From Sphingomonas sp. CBMAI 2297 (GTDB lineage Bacteria > Pseudomonadota > Alphaproteobacteria > Sphingomonadales > Sphingomonadaceae): 64,000 nucleotides of DNA. Below are positions 8,847-17,280 of the stretch, in pieces (the stretch's first letter is position 1; each line of letters opens with the position of its first letter). The DNA is taken from the NCBI RefSeq assembly GCF_029870595.1, contig NZ_JAPDIR010000011.1, positions 1 to 64,000 on the forward strand. The letters run 5' to 3'. The notes under the pieces were generated by a model. That model was not told the origin of the DNA, made no database searches, and saw only the letters and a program-made list of their open reading frames with translations. A program made the translations under genes and the position numbers.

Positions 8847-9610
8847 GCCTCCAGCTCCGCCAGCCGGTGCGCCTGTTCGCGCGGCACGGCGACCAGCGCG
8901 TCCGCCGCCGCGCCGCCCTTGCCGGCGAGCAGCTCGCGCGGCGTGGCATCGGCGACGATCCGGCCCTTCTCCATCACCAGCACGCGATCGGCGAGCAGCA
9001 GCGCCTCGGCCATGTCGTGCGTGACGAGGATGGTGGTGAGGCCCATCCGGTCGTGCAGCGCGCGGATCGCCTTGCCCAGCCCGTCGCGGGTGACGGGATC
9101 GAGCGCGCCGAAGGGCTCGTCCATCAGCAAGATGCCCGGCCCCGTCGCCAGCGCCCGCGCCACGCCCACGCGCTGGCGCTGCCCGCCCGAAAGCGCGTCC
9201 GGCATGCGCCCGGCCGTCTCGGGCGGCAGCTCGACCAGGTCGAGCAGCTCGAGGACCCGCGCCGCCGTCTCCTTCTCGCCCGCCAGCCGCAGCCCGATGG
9301 CGATGTTCTCGCCCACCCGCATGTGCGGGAACAGGCCGACATTCTGGAAGACATAGCCGATCCGCCGCCGCAGCGCCGGCGCCGGGCCGGCATCCACCGG
9401 CGCTTCGCCCACCAGCACCGCGCCTTCGCTCGGCACGATCAGCCGGTTGACCATCTTGAGCAGCGTCGACTTGCCCGATCCCGAGGCGCCGACCAGCGCC
9501 ACGAAGCTGCCCGCCGCCACGTCCAGCGACACGCCGTCCACGGCTCTCACGCCCCCCGGCCAGACCTTGCTGACATTTTTGAAGGTAACGGAGCGGCTTT
9601 GCTCTGGCAT
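8843..9610 (-). CDS. ABC transporter ATP-binding protein (OpuCA/EgtV type)
   Basis: A 255-residue ATPase energising the fused permease downstream. It shows Walker A GASGSGKST, Q-loop FQNVGLFPHM, signature LSGGQRQR, Walker B ILLMDEPFGALD and switch His in VTHDMAEA. No CBS domains follow, unlike OpuCA proteins with osmotic regulation. The start at ATG 9608-9610 is chosen; an in-frame ATG at 9638-9640 also exists and neither has a strong ribosome site. The 56 bp before the divergent SDR gene must hold promoters for both directions. Confidence 0.88.
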   Translation of the reverse strand: MPEQSRSVTFKNVSKVWPGGVRAVDGVSLDVAAGSFVALVGASGSGKSTLLKMVNRLIVPSEGAVLVGEAPVDAGPAPALRRRIGYVFQNVGLFPHMRVGENIAIGLRLAGEKETAARVLELLDLVELPPETAGRMPDALSGGQRQRVGVARALATGPGILLMDEPFGALDPVTRDGLGKAIRALHDRMGLTTILVTHDMAEALLLADRVLVMEKGRIVADATPRELLAGKGGAAADALVAVPREQAHRLAELEA

Positions 9611-9666
9611 CGCGGCGCTTTGTGCGGGATGAAATGGCAAAGGTCAAAGACAGGAGAGGCGAGGCA

Positions 9667-10446
9667 ATGGCCAAGGCGGCATTCATCACGGGCGGCGCAT
9701 CGGGGATCGGCCTCGCCGTCGCGAAGAGCCTGGCAGCGGACGGCTGGCTGGTCGGCCTGGCCGATGTCAACGCGGCGGGGCTGGAGGCGGCAAAGGCTGC
9801 GATCCCGGGGGCCGAGACCTATGCGATGGACGTGCGCGACCGCGACGCATGGCAGGCCGCGCTCGCCGATTTCGCGAGCCGGAGCGGCGGCCGGCTCGAC
9901 TTCCTGTTCAACAATGCCGGGATCGCGGTGGGCGGCCAGCTCGAGACCATGTCCGACGCGGACATCGATCGCGGCCTTTCGATCAACATCAACGGCGTCG
10001 TCCATGGCGCGCGCGCCGCGCACGGCCTGCTCAAGGCCACGCCGGGATCGGCGATGATCGTCACCAGCTCGGCCGCCGGTATCTCGGGCAATGCGGGCAT
10101 GTCGATCTACAGTGCCGGCAAGTTCGCGATGCGCGGCTTCGCCGAGGCGCTCAATGCCGAATGGGGACAGGAGGGCATCTATGTCGGCTCGCTGATGCCG
10201 AGCTTCATCGAGACGCCGCTGCTCAACCACGTCACGCAGGATTCGAACCGCAACGTGCGCGAATCGGTGCGCGCCGCCGGGCTGGAGATCACCCCGGTCG
10301 ACGAAGTGGTGAAGACCGTCCGCCACATGCTGGACGCGCGCAAGGCAGTGCACACCCGCGTCGGCAAGACCGCGCACCGGCTCTGGTTCATGGCGCGCTG
10401 GATGCCCGGCACGCTGCGCAAGCTCCAGCAACGGGCATTCAAGTGA
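9667..10446 (+). CDS. SDR-family oxidoreductase
   Basis: A 259-residue classical short-chain dehydrogenase. The NAD(P)-binding motif TGGASGIG is near residue 10, followed by LADVNAAG, NNAG, catalytic Ser in TSSAAG and the YSAGK Tyr/Lys pair. The early Asp of LADVN suggests preference for NAD(H). GGAGAGGCGAGG precedes the ATG. The substrate is not recognisable; the class covers alcohols, steroids and acyl-type substrates. It is coupled to the next gene by a stop-start overlap. Confidence 0.88.
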   Translation: MAKAAFITGGASGIGLAVAKSLAADGWLVGLADVNAAGLEAAKAAIPGAETYAMDVRDRDAWQAALADFASRSGGRLDFLFNNAGIAVGGQLETMSDADIDRGLSININGVVHGARAAHGLLKATPGSAMIVTSSAAGISGNAGMSIYSAGKFAMRGFAEALNAEWGQEGIYVGSLMPSFIETPLLNHVTQDSNRNVRESVRAAGLEITPVDEVVKTVRHMLDARKAVHTRVGKTAHRLWFMARWMPGTLRKLQQRAFK

Positions 10447-10985
10447 GCGGGCGGGAGGGCTCGGCCTCCCGGCGCCCGATCTTCCACCGCGACCGGATGG
10501 AATATTGGGCGTTCGTCGGCCAGATCGTCAGCGCGCTCGCGGTGGTGCTCTCGCTCGTCTTCGTCGGGATCCAGCTCTACGAGAGCAACCGGGTGGCGGC
10601 GCGCAGCGAGGCGAACGACACCCAGGCGCAATGGGCGGCCTTTCGCGCGTCGATCTATGGCTCGCGCGACATCGCCGAGATGTTCCGGGCCGGCATGGAC
10701 GGCAGCCGGCCGCTCGATCCCGCCGACCAGCTGCGCTTCGACTATCTGATGCGCGAGCATGGCTGGGCGACCTATCAGGTCTGGCAGCGCGTCCAGGAGG
10801 GGCTGATGCCCCGCGCGCATTACGAGCAGGGCCAGGGCCTGGATTTCGTGCGGGTGATCTGCACGCCCGGCGGCGCGGCCGTCTGGGCCCGGATCAAGGC
10901 CGAGCTGCCCAGGCCCTATGCTGCCGACACGGACCGCCTGGCGGCGGACTATGCGCGCGCCAGCAAGCTGCACTGCGGATCCTAG
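10443..10985 (+). CDS. Membrane-anchored protein of unknown function
   Basis: GTG 10443-10445 overlaps the SDR stop (GTGA) and gives 180 residues; ATG 10497 gives 162. The core starts MEYWAFVGQIVSALAVVLSLVFVGIQL, one transmembrane helix, then a soluble alpha-helical domain rich in Trp and Tyr (QAQWAAF, HGWATYQVWQRVQ). This layout recurs in alphaproteobacterial proteins of unknown function. I do not recognise a catalytic motif. Confidence 0.65.
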   Translation: MSGREGSASRRPIFHRDRMEYWAFVGQIVSALAVVLSLVFVGIQLYESNRVAARSEANDTQAQWAAFRASIYGSRDIAEMFRAGMDGSRPLDPADQLRFDYLMREHGWATYQVWQRVQEGLMPRAHYEQGQGLDFVRVICTPGGAAVWARIKAELPRPYAADTDRLAADYARASKLHCGS

Positions 10986-11196
10986 GCTGATAGCGCCAAG
11001 CAGGCGGGAAAGGTCGCGAAGGTCGCGCTCGCAACGGCTTCCCGCCGCGCGGCGCGCAACGATGCTGGGCTCGCGGGATCCTGCTTCGCCTACCGGTCAA
11101 AGAGCGGCCGGACGCGAGCCCGGCCGGACCGGCCAAGCAGGCGAAATCCTACATTGCAAGCAGAGCGCGCCGGCCATTGCCGGTATGGAGAACGGA

Positions 11197-11405
11197 CCCT
11201 GGGTTGGGGACTCATATTCTCCGTTGTCATCCTCGCTATCCCTTCAACCGTCATCCCCGCGCAGGCGGGGATCCAGGGCCAAGGGCAAGGACGGCGAGGC
11301 TCGCTTTGCCGTTTCCGGCAAGCATCCGCGTGATCGCTTCGATCGTCCCCTACTATCCTGGATCCCCGCCTGCGCGGGGATGACGGGCGTTGCTGATTGA
11401 GTCGT
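11197..11405. repeat. Palindromic REP-type repeat pair
   Basis: Two inverted copies of a 27-base unit containing CATCCCCGC/GCGGGGATG (11248-11274 and 11360-11386) flank about 85 bases of unique sequence. The left edge (GGTTGGGGACTCATATTC from 11200) matches the terminus of the element family at 11410-11555. With that element it fills the 566-bp gap between the membrane protein and phhB; I see no gene there. Confidence 0.7.
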
Positions 11406-11409
11406 GGCC

Positions 11410-11555
11410 CTAGGTTGAGAACCCAAACAAGTATTTGATTTTCTACCGTCATCCCGGCCTTGAGCCGGGATCCCGCTTCTTCTTGCGCTGGCGAGACAGC
11501 GGGACCCCGGCTCAAGGCCGGGGTGACGAAGGAGGAATATGAGTCCTCAACCTAG
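11410..11555. repeat. Palindromic element with CTAGGTTGAG termini, copy 1
   Basis: The ends CTAGGTTGAG (11410-11419) and CTCAACCTAG (11546-11555) are exact inverted repeats. Inside lie nested inverted repeats (CCCGGCCTTGAGCCGGG and CCCCGGCTCAAGGCCGGGG) around CCCGCTTCTTC/GCGGGAC segments. The right terminus contains the TAG stop codon of phhB. Related copies are at 39787-39939, 57201-57310, 62701-62790, and less closely at 21491-21603. Confidence 0.8.
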
Positions 11556-11839
11556 AGCAGCGCGTCGATCGCCTGCGCCATCTGGATGTCGCGGGTGGAG
11601 AGGCCGCCGGCGTCGTGCGTGGTCAGCAGGATGTCGACCTTGTTCCACACGTTCGACCATTCGGGATGATGGTCCGCCTTCTCGGCGAGCAGCGCGACGC
11701 GCGCCATGAAGCCGAAGGCCTGGTTGAAGTCGCGGAACGCGAAGTGCCGGGTGATCGCGTCGCGCGCCGGATCCCATTGCCAGTCGGGCAGCGCCGCGAG
11801 CGATTCCTCGCGAAGTCCATCCGTCAGACGCGCCACCAT
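11552..11839 (-). CDS. phhB: Pterin-4a-carbinolamine dehydratase
   Basis: A 95-residue protein that dehydrates 4a-hydroxytetrahydrobiopterin, regenerating the cofactor of aromatic amino acid hydroxylases. The family signature is complete: [10 protein letters not shown], then [24 protein letters not shown], with catalytic His residues in HHP and TTH. GGGAGG sits 5 bases before ATG 11837-11839; a second ATG directly upstream is too close to that site. The stop codon lies inside the repeat terminus. The protein is cytosolic and diverges from the zincin gene. Confidence 0.93.
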   Translation of the reverse strand: MVARLTDGLREESLAALPDWQWDPARDAITRHFAFRDFNQAFGFMARVALLAEKADHHPEWSNVWNKVDILLTTHDAGGLSTRDIQMAQAIDALL

Positions 11840-11887
11840 CATTGCCTCCCTTGCCGTAGCTCCATTGTCCGGCCTATTCCCCCCGGC

Positions 11888-12280
11888 ATGACCGGGCAAG
11901 CCCCAGACGCCGCCGCGATCGAGCGCCTCGCCCGCGCCGCCCTCGCACGCATTCCCGAACCGTTCCAGGCGCATCTCGCCGATATCGTGCTGGTGATCGA
12001 GGATTTCGCCGATGACGAGACGCTCGACGCCATGGGCATCGAGGATCCGTTCGACCTGACCGGCCTGTATCGCGGCCGGCCGCTGGGCGAGAAATCCGCC
12101 TGGGACGGCATGACCATGCCCGACGAGATCCATCTCTATCGCCGCCCGCTGCTCGACGAATGGGTGCATACTGGCGTGACGCTCGAATCGCTGGTCAACC
12201 ATGTCGTGGTGCACGAGGTCGGCCATCATTTCGGGCTTTCCGACGACGACATGCACGCGCTGGAGGACAGCGCCGAGTGA
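11888..12280 (+). CDS. Zincin-like metallopeptidase domain protein
   Basis: A 130-residue minimal metalloprotease of the zincin_1 family. The zinc motif [13 protein letters not shown] (HExxH plus a downstream Asp) is near residue 111. No signal peptide is present, so it is cytosolic. Substrates of this family are not well established. Its stop overlaps the GTG of ccmA, so it heads a translationally coupled zincin-ccmA-ccmB-barstar series. Confidence 0.85.
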   Translation: MTGQAPDAAAIERLARAALARIPEPFQAHLADIVLVIEDFADDETLDAMGIEDPFDLTGLYRGRPLGEKSAWDGMTMPDEIHLYRRPLLDEWVHTGVTLESLVNHVVVHEVGHHFGLSDDDMHALEDSAE

Positions 12281-12843
12281 CGCGCCTGGCCCTGCGCGGT
12301 GTCGCCTGTCTGCGCGGGGGGCGGCTGTTGTTCGAGGGGCTGGACCTCGCGCTCGCGGCGGGCGAGGCGGCTTTGGTCACCGGGCCGAACGGCGTCGGCA
12401 AGTCGAGCCTGATCCGCATCGCCGCCGGGCTGCTCGCGCCCGCTGCCGGCAGCATCGAATGCGAAGGCGCGCGCGCCCTGATGGCCGAGGCGCCGGCGCT
12501 CGATCCCGAATTGCCGCTCGGCGCGGCGCTGCGCTTCTGGGCCGGGATCGATGGCCGGCCCGATGCCGTGCCGGAAGCGCTGGCGGCGGTGGGGCTGGCC
12601 GATCTGGCGCCGGTGCCCGTGCGCCTGCTTTCCACCGGGCAGCGCCGCCGGGCGGCATTGGCACGGGTGGTGGCGAGCGGCGCACCGGTCTGGCTGCTCG
12701 ACGAGCCCGCCAATGGGTTGGATATCGCTTCGATCGCGCTGCTCGAGGGGCTGATCGCCGGGCACCGCGCCGCCGGCGGCATCGCCTTGGTCGCCACGCA
12801 TTTGCCGGTCGCGCTGCCCGATGCGCGCGAGGTGGCGCTGTGA
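12277..12843 (+). CDS. ccmA: Heme exporter ATP-binding subunit CcmA
   Basis: A 188-residue ABC ATPase that works with CcmB/CcmC in releasing holo-CcmE for cytochrome c maturation. It has Walker [10 protein letters not shown], signature [14 protein letters not shown], Walker [13 protein letters not shown] and switch ATH. The short length and LSTGQ-type signature fit CcmA. GTG 12277 overlaps the previous stop (GTGA), and its own stop overlaps the ccmB GTG. Confidence 0.93.
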   Translation: MTRLALRGVACLRGGRLLFEGLDLALAAGEAALVTGPNGVGKSSLIRIAAGLLAPAAGSIECEGARALMAEAPALDPELPLGAALRFWAGIDGRPDAVPEALAAVGLADLAPVPVRLLSTGQRRRAALARVVASGAPVWLLDEPANGLDIASIALLEGLIAGHRAAGGIALVATHLPVALPDAREVAL

Positions 12844-13478
12844 GCCTCTATGCCGCCCTGATCCGGCGCGAGCTGCGGCGGGCCTGGAGCACGGGCGGGC
12901 TGGCGCTGCCGGTCGTCTTCTTCCTGCTCGTCGCGATTCTCTTTCCCTTCGCGGTCGGCCCCGATGCGCAGCTGCTCGGCCGCATCGCGCCGGGCGTGAT
13001 CTGGGCGGCGGCGCTGCTCGCGGCGCTGCTGCCGGTCGAGCGGCTGGTGACGCCCGACCTGGAGAGCGGGATGCTCGACCAGCTCGCGGTGCGCGGGCTG
13101 CCCGATGCCGGCGTGGCCGCCGCCAAGGTGGCCGGCCATTGGCTGGGCTTCGCGCCCGCGCTGCTCGCCGCGACGGTGATCGCCGCGGGCCTGCTCCAGC
13201 TGCCGGGTGATGCACTGGCCCCGCTGCTGCTTGCGCTGCTGATCGGCACGCCGGGCCTGGCGGCGCTGGGCGTTGCCACCGCTGCACTGGTCGCCGGGCT
13301 GCGCGGGGCGGGTGCGCTCGCCGGACTGGTGATGCTGCCCTTCGCCGTGCCGCTGCTGATCTTCGGCGCCACTGCCGACCAGCCGGGCGCGCTCAAGCTG
13401 CTCGGCGCGGTGAGCCTGTTGCTGGTCGCGGGCTGCCCGTTCGTCGCGGGCGCGGCGGTGCGGATGGGGCGGAGTTGA
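12840..13478 (+). CDS. ccmB: Heme exporter permease subunit CcmB
   Basis: A 212-residue membrane protein with six predicted spans. The CcmB pattern is visible at the start (LIRRELRRAWSTGG..LPVVFFLLVAILFPFAVGPD) and in LVTPDLESGMLDQLAVRGL. It partners CcmA at the inner membrane. The GTG start overlaps the ccmA stop. The usual next gene, ccmC, is absent; a barstar-like gene follows with a one-base overlap. Confidence 0.93.
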   Translation: MSLYAALIRRELRRAWSTGGLALPVVFFLLVAILFPFAVGPDAQLLGRIAPGVIWAAALLAALLPVERLVTPDLESGMLDQLAVRGLPDAGVAAAKVAGHWLGFAPALLAATVIAAGLLQLPGDALAPLLLALLIGTPGLAALGVATAALVAGLRGAGALAGLVMLPFAVPLLIFGATADQPGALKLLGAVSLLLVAGCPFVAGAAVRMGRS

Positions 13479-13993
13479 TGTTCACGGAAGCCGACTGTCA
13501 GGGGCGGCCGGATTGGCATTTGCTGCAGAACGGCGCAGTGAATCTCTTCCATGATCCGGAGATCCTGGCGCGGGCGCGGGCCGATCTGGCTTCGCTGGGT
13601 TACGAACTGGCTGAAATATCGTGCCGCGAAAGCATGTCGAGCTTCGAACGGCAATTCTCCGACCTGCTGCACTGGGAGGACCAGTTCGGCTATGCACCCT
13701 GGTCAGGGAAGCTCGATGCGCTGAACGACGGGATGAGGGACTATCCCTTTGGCGCTTCCGAGCGGAGCGCGCTGGTCATTGACGGGTTTCACCGGCTCGC
13801 TTCGAAGGATGCGGCATATGCGCATGGCTTGCTCGATATCCTGGAGTCCGCAGCGCGGGACCATCTTCTCTTTGGCAGGACGCTTGTCGCACTGATCCAG
13901 ACCGACGATCGCAGCTACCATGCGTCGGGCCTTGGCGCGCGGCGTGCCAACTGGAACTCGCGGGAGTGGCGGCCCCTCCGTCCGTACGACTAA
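13478..13993 (+). CDS. Barstar-family (ribonuclease inhibitor-like) protein
   Basis: A 171-residue protein. The middle section (FGYAPWSGKLDALNDGMRDY, then a hydrophobic strand SALVIDGF) matches the barstar core, where an acidic helix blocks a barnase-type RNase. It has about 80 additional residues compared with Bacillus barstar. ATG 13478-13480 overlaps the ccmB stop (TGATG), so translation is coupled to ccmB. No barnase-like or contact-dependent toxin gene is nearby, so an immunity role is inferred from fold only. Confidence 0.7.
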   Translation: MFTEADCQGRPDWHLLQNGAVNLFHDPEILARARADLASLGYELAEISCRESMSSFERQFSDLLHWEDQFGYAPWSGKLDALNDGMRDYPFGASERSALVIDGFHRLASKDAAYAHGLLDILESAARDHLLFGRTLVALIQTDDRSYHASGLGARRANWNSREWRPLRPYD

Positions 13994-14286
13994 GCCTCCG
14001 GCGGCAGTTCGTCGCCATAGACGACCATCGCCGAGCCCTCCGCCAGCGCATCGGCGGCGGCGGCGCGCAGCACGGGATCGTCGGTCGCGCCCGGGTCGGC
14101 GACTTCCATGCCCTTTTCCAGCCGCACCAGCATCCAGCCCGTGCCGAGTGCGACACCGGCGGCCTTGGCCTGCGCTTCCTCGAAGCTGTCGGCCGAGACA
14201 TAGATCAGCATCGCATGGCGTCCGCCCGGCCGGCGGCCCTCGACAGTGTCCGCCACCGCGGTGGCGAGGAAGACCGAGAGGCCCAT
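13990..14286 (-). CDS. Conserved small protein of unknown function
   Basis: A 98-residue soluble protein with an alpha/beta look (MLIYVSADSFEEAQAKAAGVALGTGWMLVRLEKGMEV...SAMVVYGDEL). ATG 14284-14286 overlaps the methyltransferase stop (TGATG), so the two are coupled. Its stop overlaps the 3' end of the convergent barstar gene by four bases. No domain is recognised. Confidence 0.7.
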   Translation of the reverse strand: MGLSVFLATAVADTVEGRRPGGRHAMLIYVSADSFEEAQAKAAGVALGTGWMLVRLEKGMEVADPGATDDPVLRAAAADALAEGSAMVVYGDELPPEA

Positions 14287-15155
14287 CAGCGGCTCCAGCG
14301 CGCGAAGATCGCGGTCGGCAGCTCGAGCCCGCGCGCTTCCTCGCGCACCGCCAGCTCGCCGCATTCCACCTTGCCGGGCAGGTGCGCGACATGCTGGCGC
14401 AGCAGCTCGCCGATCGCCAGCGCCGACATGCGCACGGCATAGACGGTCAGGAACAGGAAGCACGAGTTCGCGTCGAGCAGCTTCGCCGTGTCGGCGATCA
14501 GTCCGGGCAGGCCTTCTTCCAGCTTCCAAACTTCGCCGTTCGGGCCGCGGCCCCATTTGGGCGGATCGAGGATGATCCCGTCATAGCGCCGTCCGCGCCG
14601 CACCTCGCGCGCGGTGAACTTGGCGGCGTCGTCGATCATCCAGCGGATCGGCAGGTCCTCCATGCCCGAGAGCGCGGCATTGGCCTTGCCCTCGGCGACC
14701 GATTTCTTCGAGGCATCGACATGGGTGACCTTCGCGCCCTTGGCCGCCATCGCCAGGCTGCCGACGCCGGTATAGCCGAACAGGTTCATGAACTCGGGTG
14801 CGTCCATCCCGTCGACCTGGCTGCGCATCCAGTGCCAGACCGGCGCCATGTCCGGGAAGAAGGCGAGGTGGCGGAACGGCGTGTTCTGCGCGGTGAAGCG
14901 CACTTCCTCCCAGGCGAGCGGCCAGCCTTCGCCCGGCACCGGCTTGGTATAGTTCCAGCGGCCGCCGCCATCCTCGTCGGAGCCGGGGATGAATTCGCCA
15001 TGCGCGTCCCAGTTGTCGGACGCCGGCGCCCACATCGCCTGGGGCTCGGGGCGGATGAAGCGATATTTGCCGTAGCGCTCGAGCTTGCGGCCATGGCCGC
15101 TGTCGACCAGCCCATAATCGGCCCAGGGCTCGCCGGTGAGAGTGATAAGGTCCAT
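14286..15155 (-). CDS. Class I SAM-dependent RNA methyltransferase (RlmI-like)
   Basis: A 289-residue methyltransferase. The SAM site is NLFGYTGVGSLAMAAKGAKVTHVDAS, and the catalytic or target-base motif is DPPKWGRGPNGEVW, of the kind seen in RlmI/RlmK-type 23S rRNA cytosine or guanine methyltransferases. The N-terminal PUA domain of RlmI is missing; the first ~100 residues form a shorter beta-rich lead. The target RNA is not certain. It is downstream of thrC in the same direction. Confidence 0.8.
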   Translation of the reverse strand: MDLITLTGEPWADYGLVDSGHGRKLERYGKYRFIRPEPQAMWAPASDNWDAHGEFIPGSDEDGGGRWNYTKPVPGEGWPLAWEEVRFTAQNTPFRHLAFFPDMAPVWHWMRSQVDGMDAPEFMNLFGYTGVGSLAMAAKGAKVTHVDASKKSVAEGKANAALSGMEDLPIRWMIDDAAKFTAREVRRGRRYDGIILDPPKWGRGPNGEVWKLEEGLPGLIADTAKLLDANSCFLFLTVYAVRMSALAIGELLRQHVAHLPGKVECGELAVREEARGLELPTAIFARWSR

Positions 15156-15188
15156 GGGGGGTCTTTAATTGGATACGGCGAAGACGCC

Positions 15189-15221
15189 AATTCCTCCCCG
15201 AGACAAGCTGGGGGAAGAACT
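15189..15221. repeat. AATTCCTCCCC palindrome, copy 1
   Basis: AATTCCTCCCC and GGGGGAAGAACT face each other across GAGACAAGCT. It lies between thrC and the methyltransferase gene, and its edge contributes bases of the thrC stop codon. Near-identical copies occur at 51357-51390 and 62800-62831. Confidence 0.7.
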
Positions 15222-16611
15222 AAGGGCGCGGCTTGGCGATGCCGGCGATGTATTCGCGCACCGCGTCGAGCGTGCCCGGCAGCACGTCGTAGCGCTCCTG
15301 CCGGTCGAACAGGTCGCCCACCCGTGCCGGCAGCCCCGGCCGCACGCCGGTCGCGCGTTCCACCGCGTCGGCGAACTTGGCCGGATGCGCCGTCGCCAGC
15401 GTCACCACCGGCACATGGGCGGGGATGTCCGCCCGGCGCGCGGCGGCCAGGCCGATGGCGCTGTGCGGGTCGATCACCTGCGCGGCTTCGGCCGCGGCCC
15501 AGCGCATTGCCGCGTTCATTTCGTCCGGCGCGATCCGGTCGCTGGCGAAGATCCCGGCGGCGCCCTGCTGCTGCGCATTGGTGAGGCGCATCGCACGCGT
15601 GCTCTCGAAACCGCGCATCTGCTCGGCGACGCTGGTGCCGGCCAGATCGAACAGCAGCCGCTCGAAGTTCGAGCTCACCTGGATGTCCATGCTCGGCGCC
15701 GCGGTCGGCGTGACGGTGCCCGCCGAATAGTCGCCGTTCGCCAGCGCGCGGTGGAGGATGTCATTGACGTTGGTGGCGACGACCAGCCGCTCGATCGGCA
15801 GGCCCATGCGCGCCGCGACATAGCCGGCAAAGACATCGCCGAAATTGCCGGTCGGCACCGCGAAGGCGACCTTGCGCGCCGGCGCGCCCAGGCGGACGGC
15901 GGCGTAGAAATAATAGACCACCTGCGCCATCAGCCGGGCCCAGTTGATCGAGTTGACCGCGCTGAGGCGGAAGCGGCCGGAAAAACCCGCGTCGTTGAAC
16001 AGCGTCTTCACCATCGCCTGGGCATCGTCGAAGCTGCCCTCGATCGCGATGTTGTGGACATTGGGCGCGAGCACCGTGGTCATCTGGCGGCGCTGCACGT
16101 CGGAGACGCGGCCCTTGGGGTGCAGCATGAAGATGTCGACGCCGTGCCGCCCGGCGACCGCGTCGATCGCGGCGCTGCCGGTGTCGCCCGACGTCGCGCC
16201 GACGATGGTCAGCGGCTCGCTGCTGCCGGTCAGGAACTTCTCGAAGAGCAGGCCGAGCAGCTGGAGCGCCACGTCCTTGAAGGCGAGCGTGGGCCCGTGG
16301 AACAGCTCGAGCAGGAAATGGCGATGGTCGAGCTGGACCAGCGGCGTCACCGCGGCCTGGGCGAAGCGGCCATAGGCCTGCTCGCACAGCGTGCGCAGCT
16401 CCTGTTCGCTCAGATCGTCGCCGGTGAACGGCGCCATCACCCGGACGGCGGTCTCGACATAGGAAAGGCCCTGCAGCCCCTCGATGTCCTCGCGACTGAA
16501 GCTGGGCCAGCGCGTGGGGACATATAGACCGCCGTCGCTCGCCAGGCCGGCAAGGGTCACGTCACGGAAGCCAAGCAGCGGCGCACTGCCTCGGGTGCTC
16601 TGATATTGCAT
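15220..16611 (-). CDS. thrC: Threonine synthase
   Basis: A 463-residue PLP enzyme converting O-phosphohomoserine to threonine. The N-terminal YQSTRGSAP..GFRDVTLAGLASDGGLYVP and the PLP lysine segment FHGPTLAFKDVALQLLG are diagnostic, with phosphate-binding GATSGDTGSAAIDA. The length fits the long bacterial/fungal form. It lies downstream of the cytochrome oxidase genes, a frequent alphaproteobacterial arrangement. Confidence 0.96.
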   Translation of the reverse strand: MQYQSTRGSAPLLGFRDVTLAGLASDGGLYVPTRWPSFSREDIEGLQGLSYVETAVRVMAPFTGDDLSEQELRTLCEQAYGRFAQAAVTPLVQLDHRHFLLELFHGPTLAFKDVALQLLGLLFEKFLTGSSEPLTIVGATSGDTGSAAIDAVAGRHGVDIFMLHPKGRVSDVQRRQMTTVLAPNVHNIAIEGSFDDAQAMVKTLFNDAGFSGRFRLSAVNSINWARLMAQVVYYFYAAVRLGAPARKVAFAVPTGNFGDVFAGYVAARMGLPIERLVVATNVNDILHRALANGDYSAGTVTPTAAPSMDIQVSSNFERLLFDLAGTSVAEQMRGFESTRAMRLTNAQQQGAAGIFASDRIAPDEMNAAMRWAAAEAAQVIDPHSAIGLAAARRADIPAHVPVVTLATAHPAKFADAVERATGVRPGLPARVGDLFDRQERYDVLPGTLDAVREYIAGIAKPRP

Positions 16612-16743
16612 GAGGGCGGGGCCTAGCGGGCGTGGAGGGCGCCAGCAAGCAAGACTAGCTTTAGCCGGCCCGTCCTTCGATCATGCCCCGGGCGGCATCC
16701 CGCCAGCGCCGCTTCTCGACGCGGCGCACGTTCGCGCAATCCT

Positions 16744-17280
16744 TCATCGCATGCAGATAGGCCTGGAGCAGCAGCAACCGCCATCTTCCGGATCGCCTTC
16801 GAACGGACGCGGGTAAATGGCATTGCCATAGTTGCGGGCGCACTTCTCCGGCGTGTCGTCGACGATCAGGATGCGCTCCAACGGCCAGCCGCGCTTCCGG
16901 ACCTTGGTCAGCGGCTTCAGATAATGCCGGTGATCGTCGGGGTAATGGAAATGGCGGTCGTCGGCCATGGGCAGGCGGCCCAGCGTGGCGCGGCTCCGGC
17001 CCCAGATGAAATGGAGGTGGGATGGATCGGGAAAGATGTGCCGCACCATTTCGACGACATAGCGATCCGATGCCGATGACCAGATCGCCAGGTCGTACCA
17101 GTCCGCGCACGCGGCAAGGAAGGCATCCAGATGCGGGCGCCGGTACACATGATAGCCGAATATCTCGAAATCGGCGGGACGATCCAGCGGCGTTTCGCGG
17201 GCATGGATCAGCGTTTCGTCGAGGTCGAGGATGAGCAGGCCCTTCCGGCCTGGCGGCGTGCCGCCCGCCATGCCCGTCAC
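16744..17280 (-). CDS. HAD/NLI-type (FCP1-like) phosphatase, 3' frameshift
   Basis: A 178-residue frame from GTG 17278-17280 (overlapping the surf1 stop) or ATG 17269-17271. It has the catalytic LDLDETLIHA motif, the HAD motif WSSASDRYV and the late ILIVDDTPEKCARNYGNAI, all typical of SCP/FCP1 phosphatases. After RPFEGDPEDG the frame turns into a Cys/Arg-rich tail. The expected family ending (LLLLQAYLHAMKDC, then VRRVEKRRWRD) continues in another frame to a TAA at 16661-16663. One missing base near 16775-16785 explains this. Catalytic residues are intact, but the C-terminal helix is lost if the shift is real. Confidence 0.72.
   Translation of the reverse strand: MTGMAGGTPPGRKGLLILDLDETLIHARETPLDRPADFEIFGYHVYRRPHLDAFLAACADWYDLAIWSSASDRYVVEMVRHIFPDPSHLHFIWGRSRATLGRLPMADDRHFHYPDDHRHYLKPLTKVRKRGWPLERILIVDDTPEKCARNYGNAIYPRPFEGDPEDGGCCCSRPICMR

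Noticed and set aside
11197..11555. CRISPR-like array of palindromic repeats
   Set aside because: Repeats are inverted rather than direct, spacing is irregular, and no cas gene is present.
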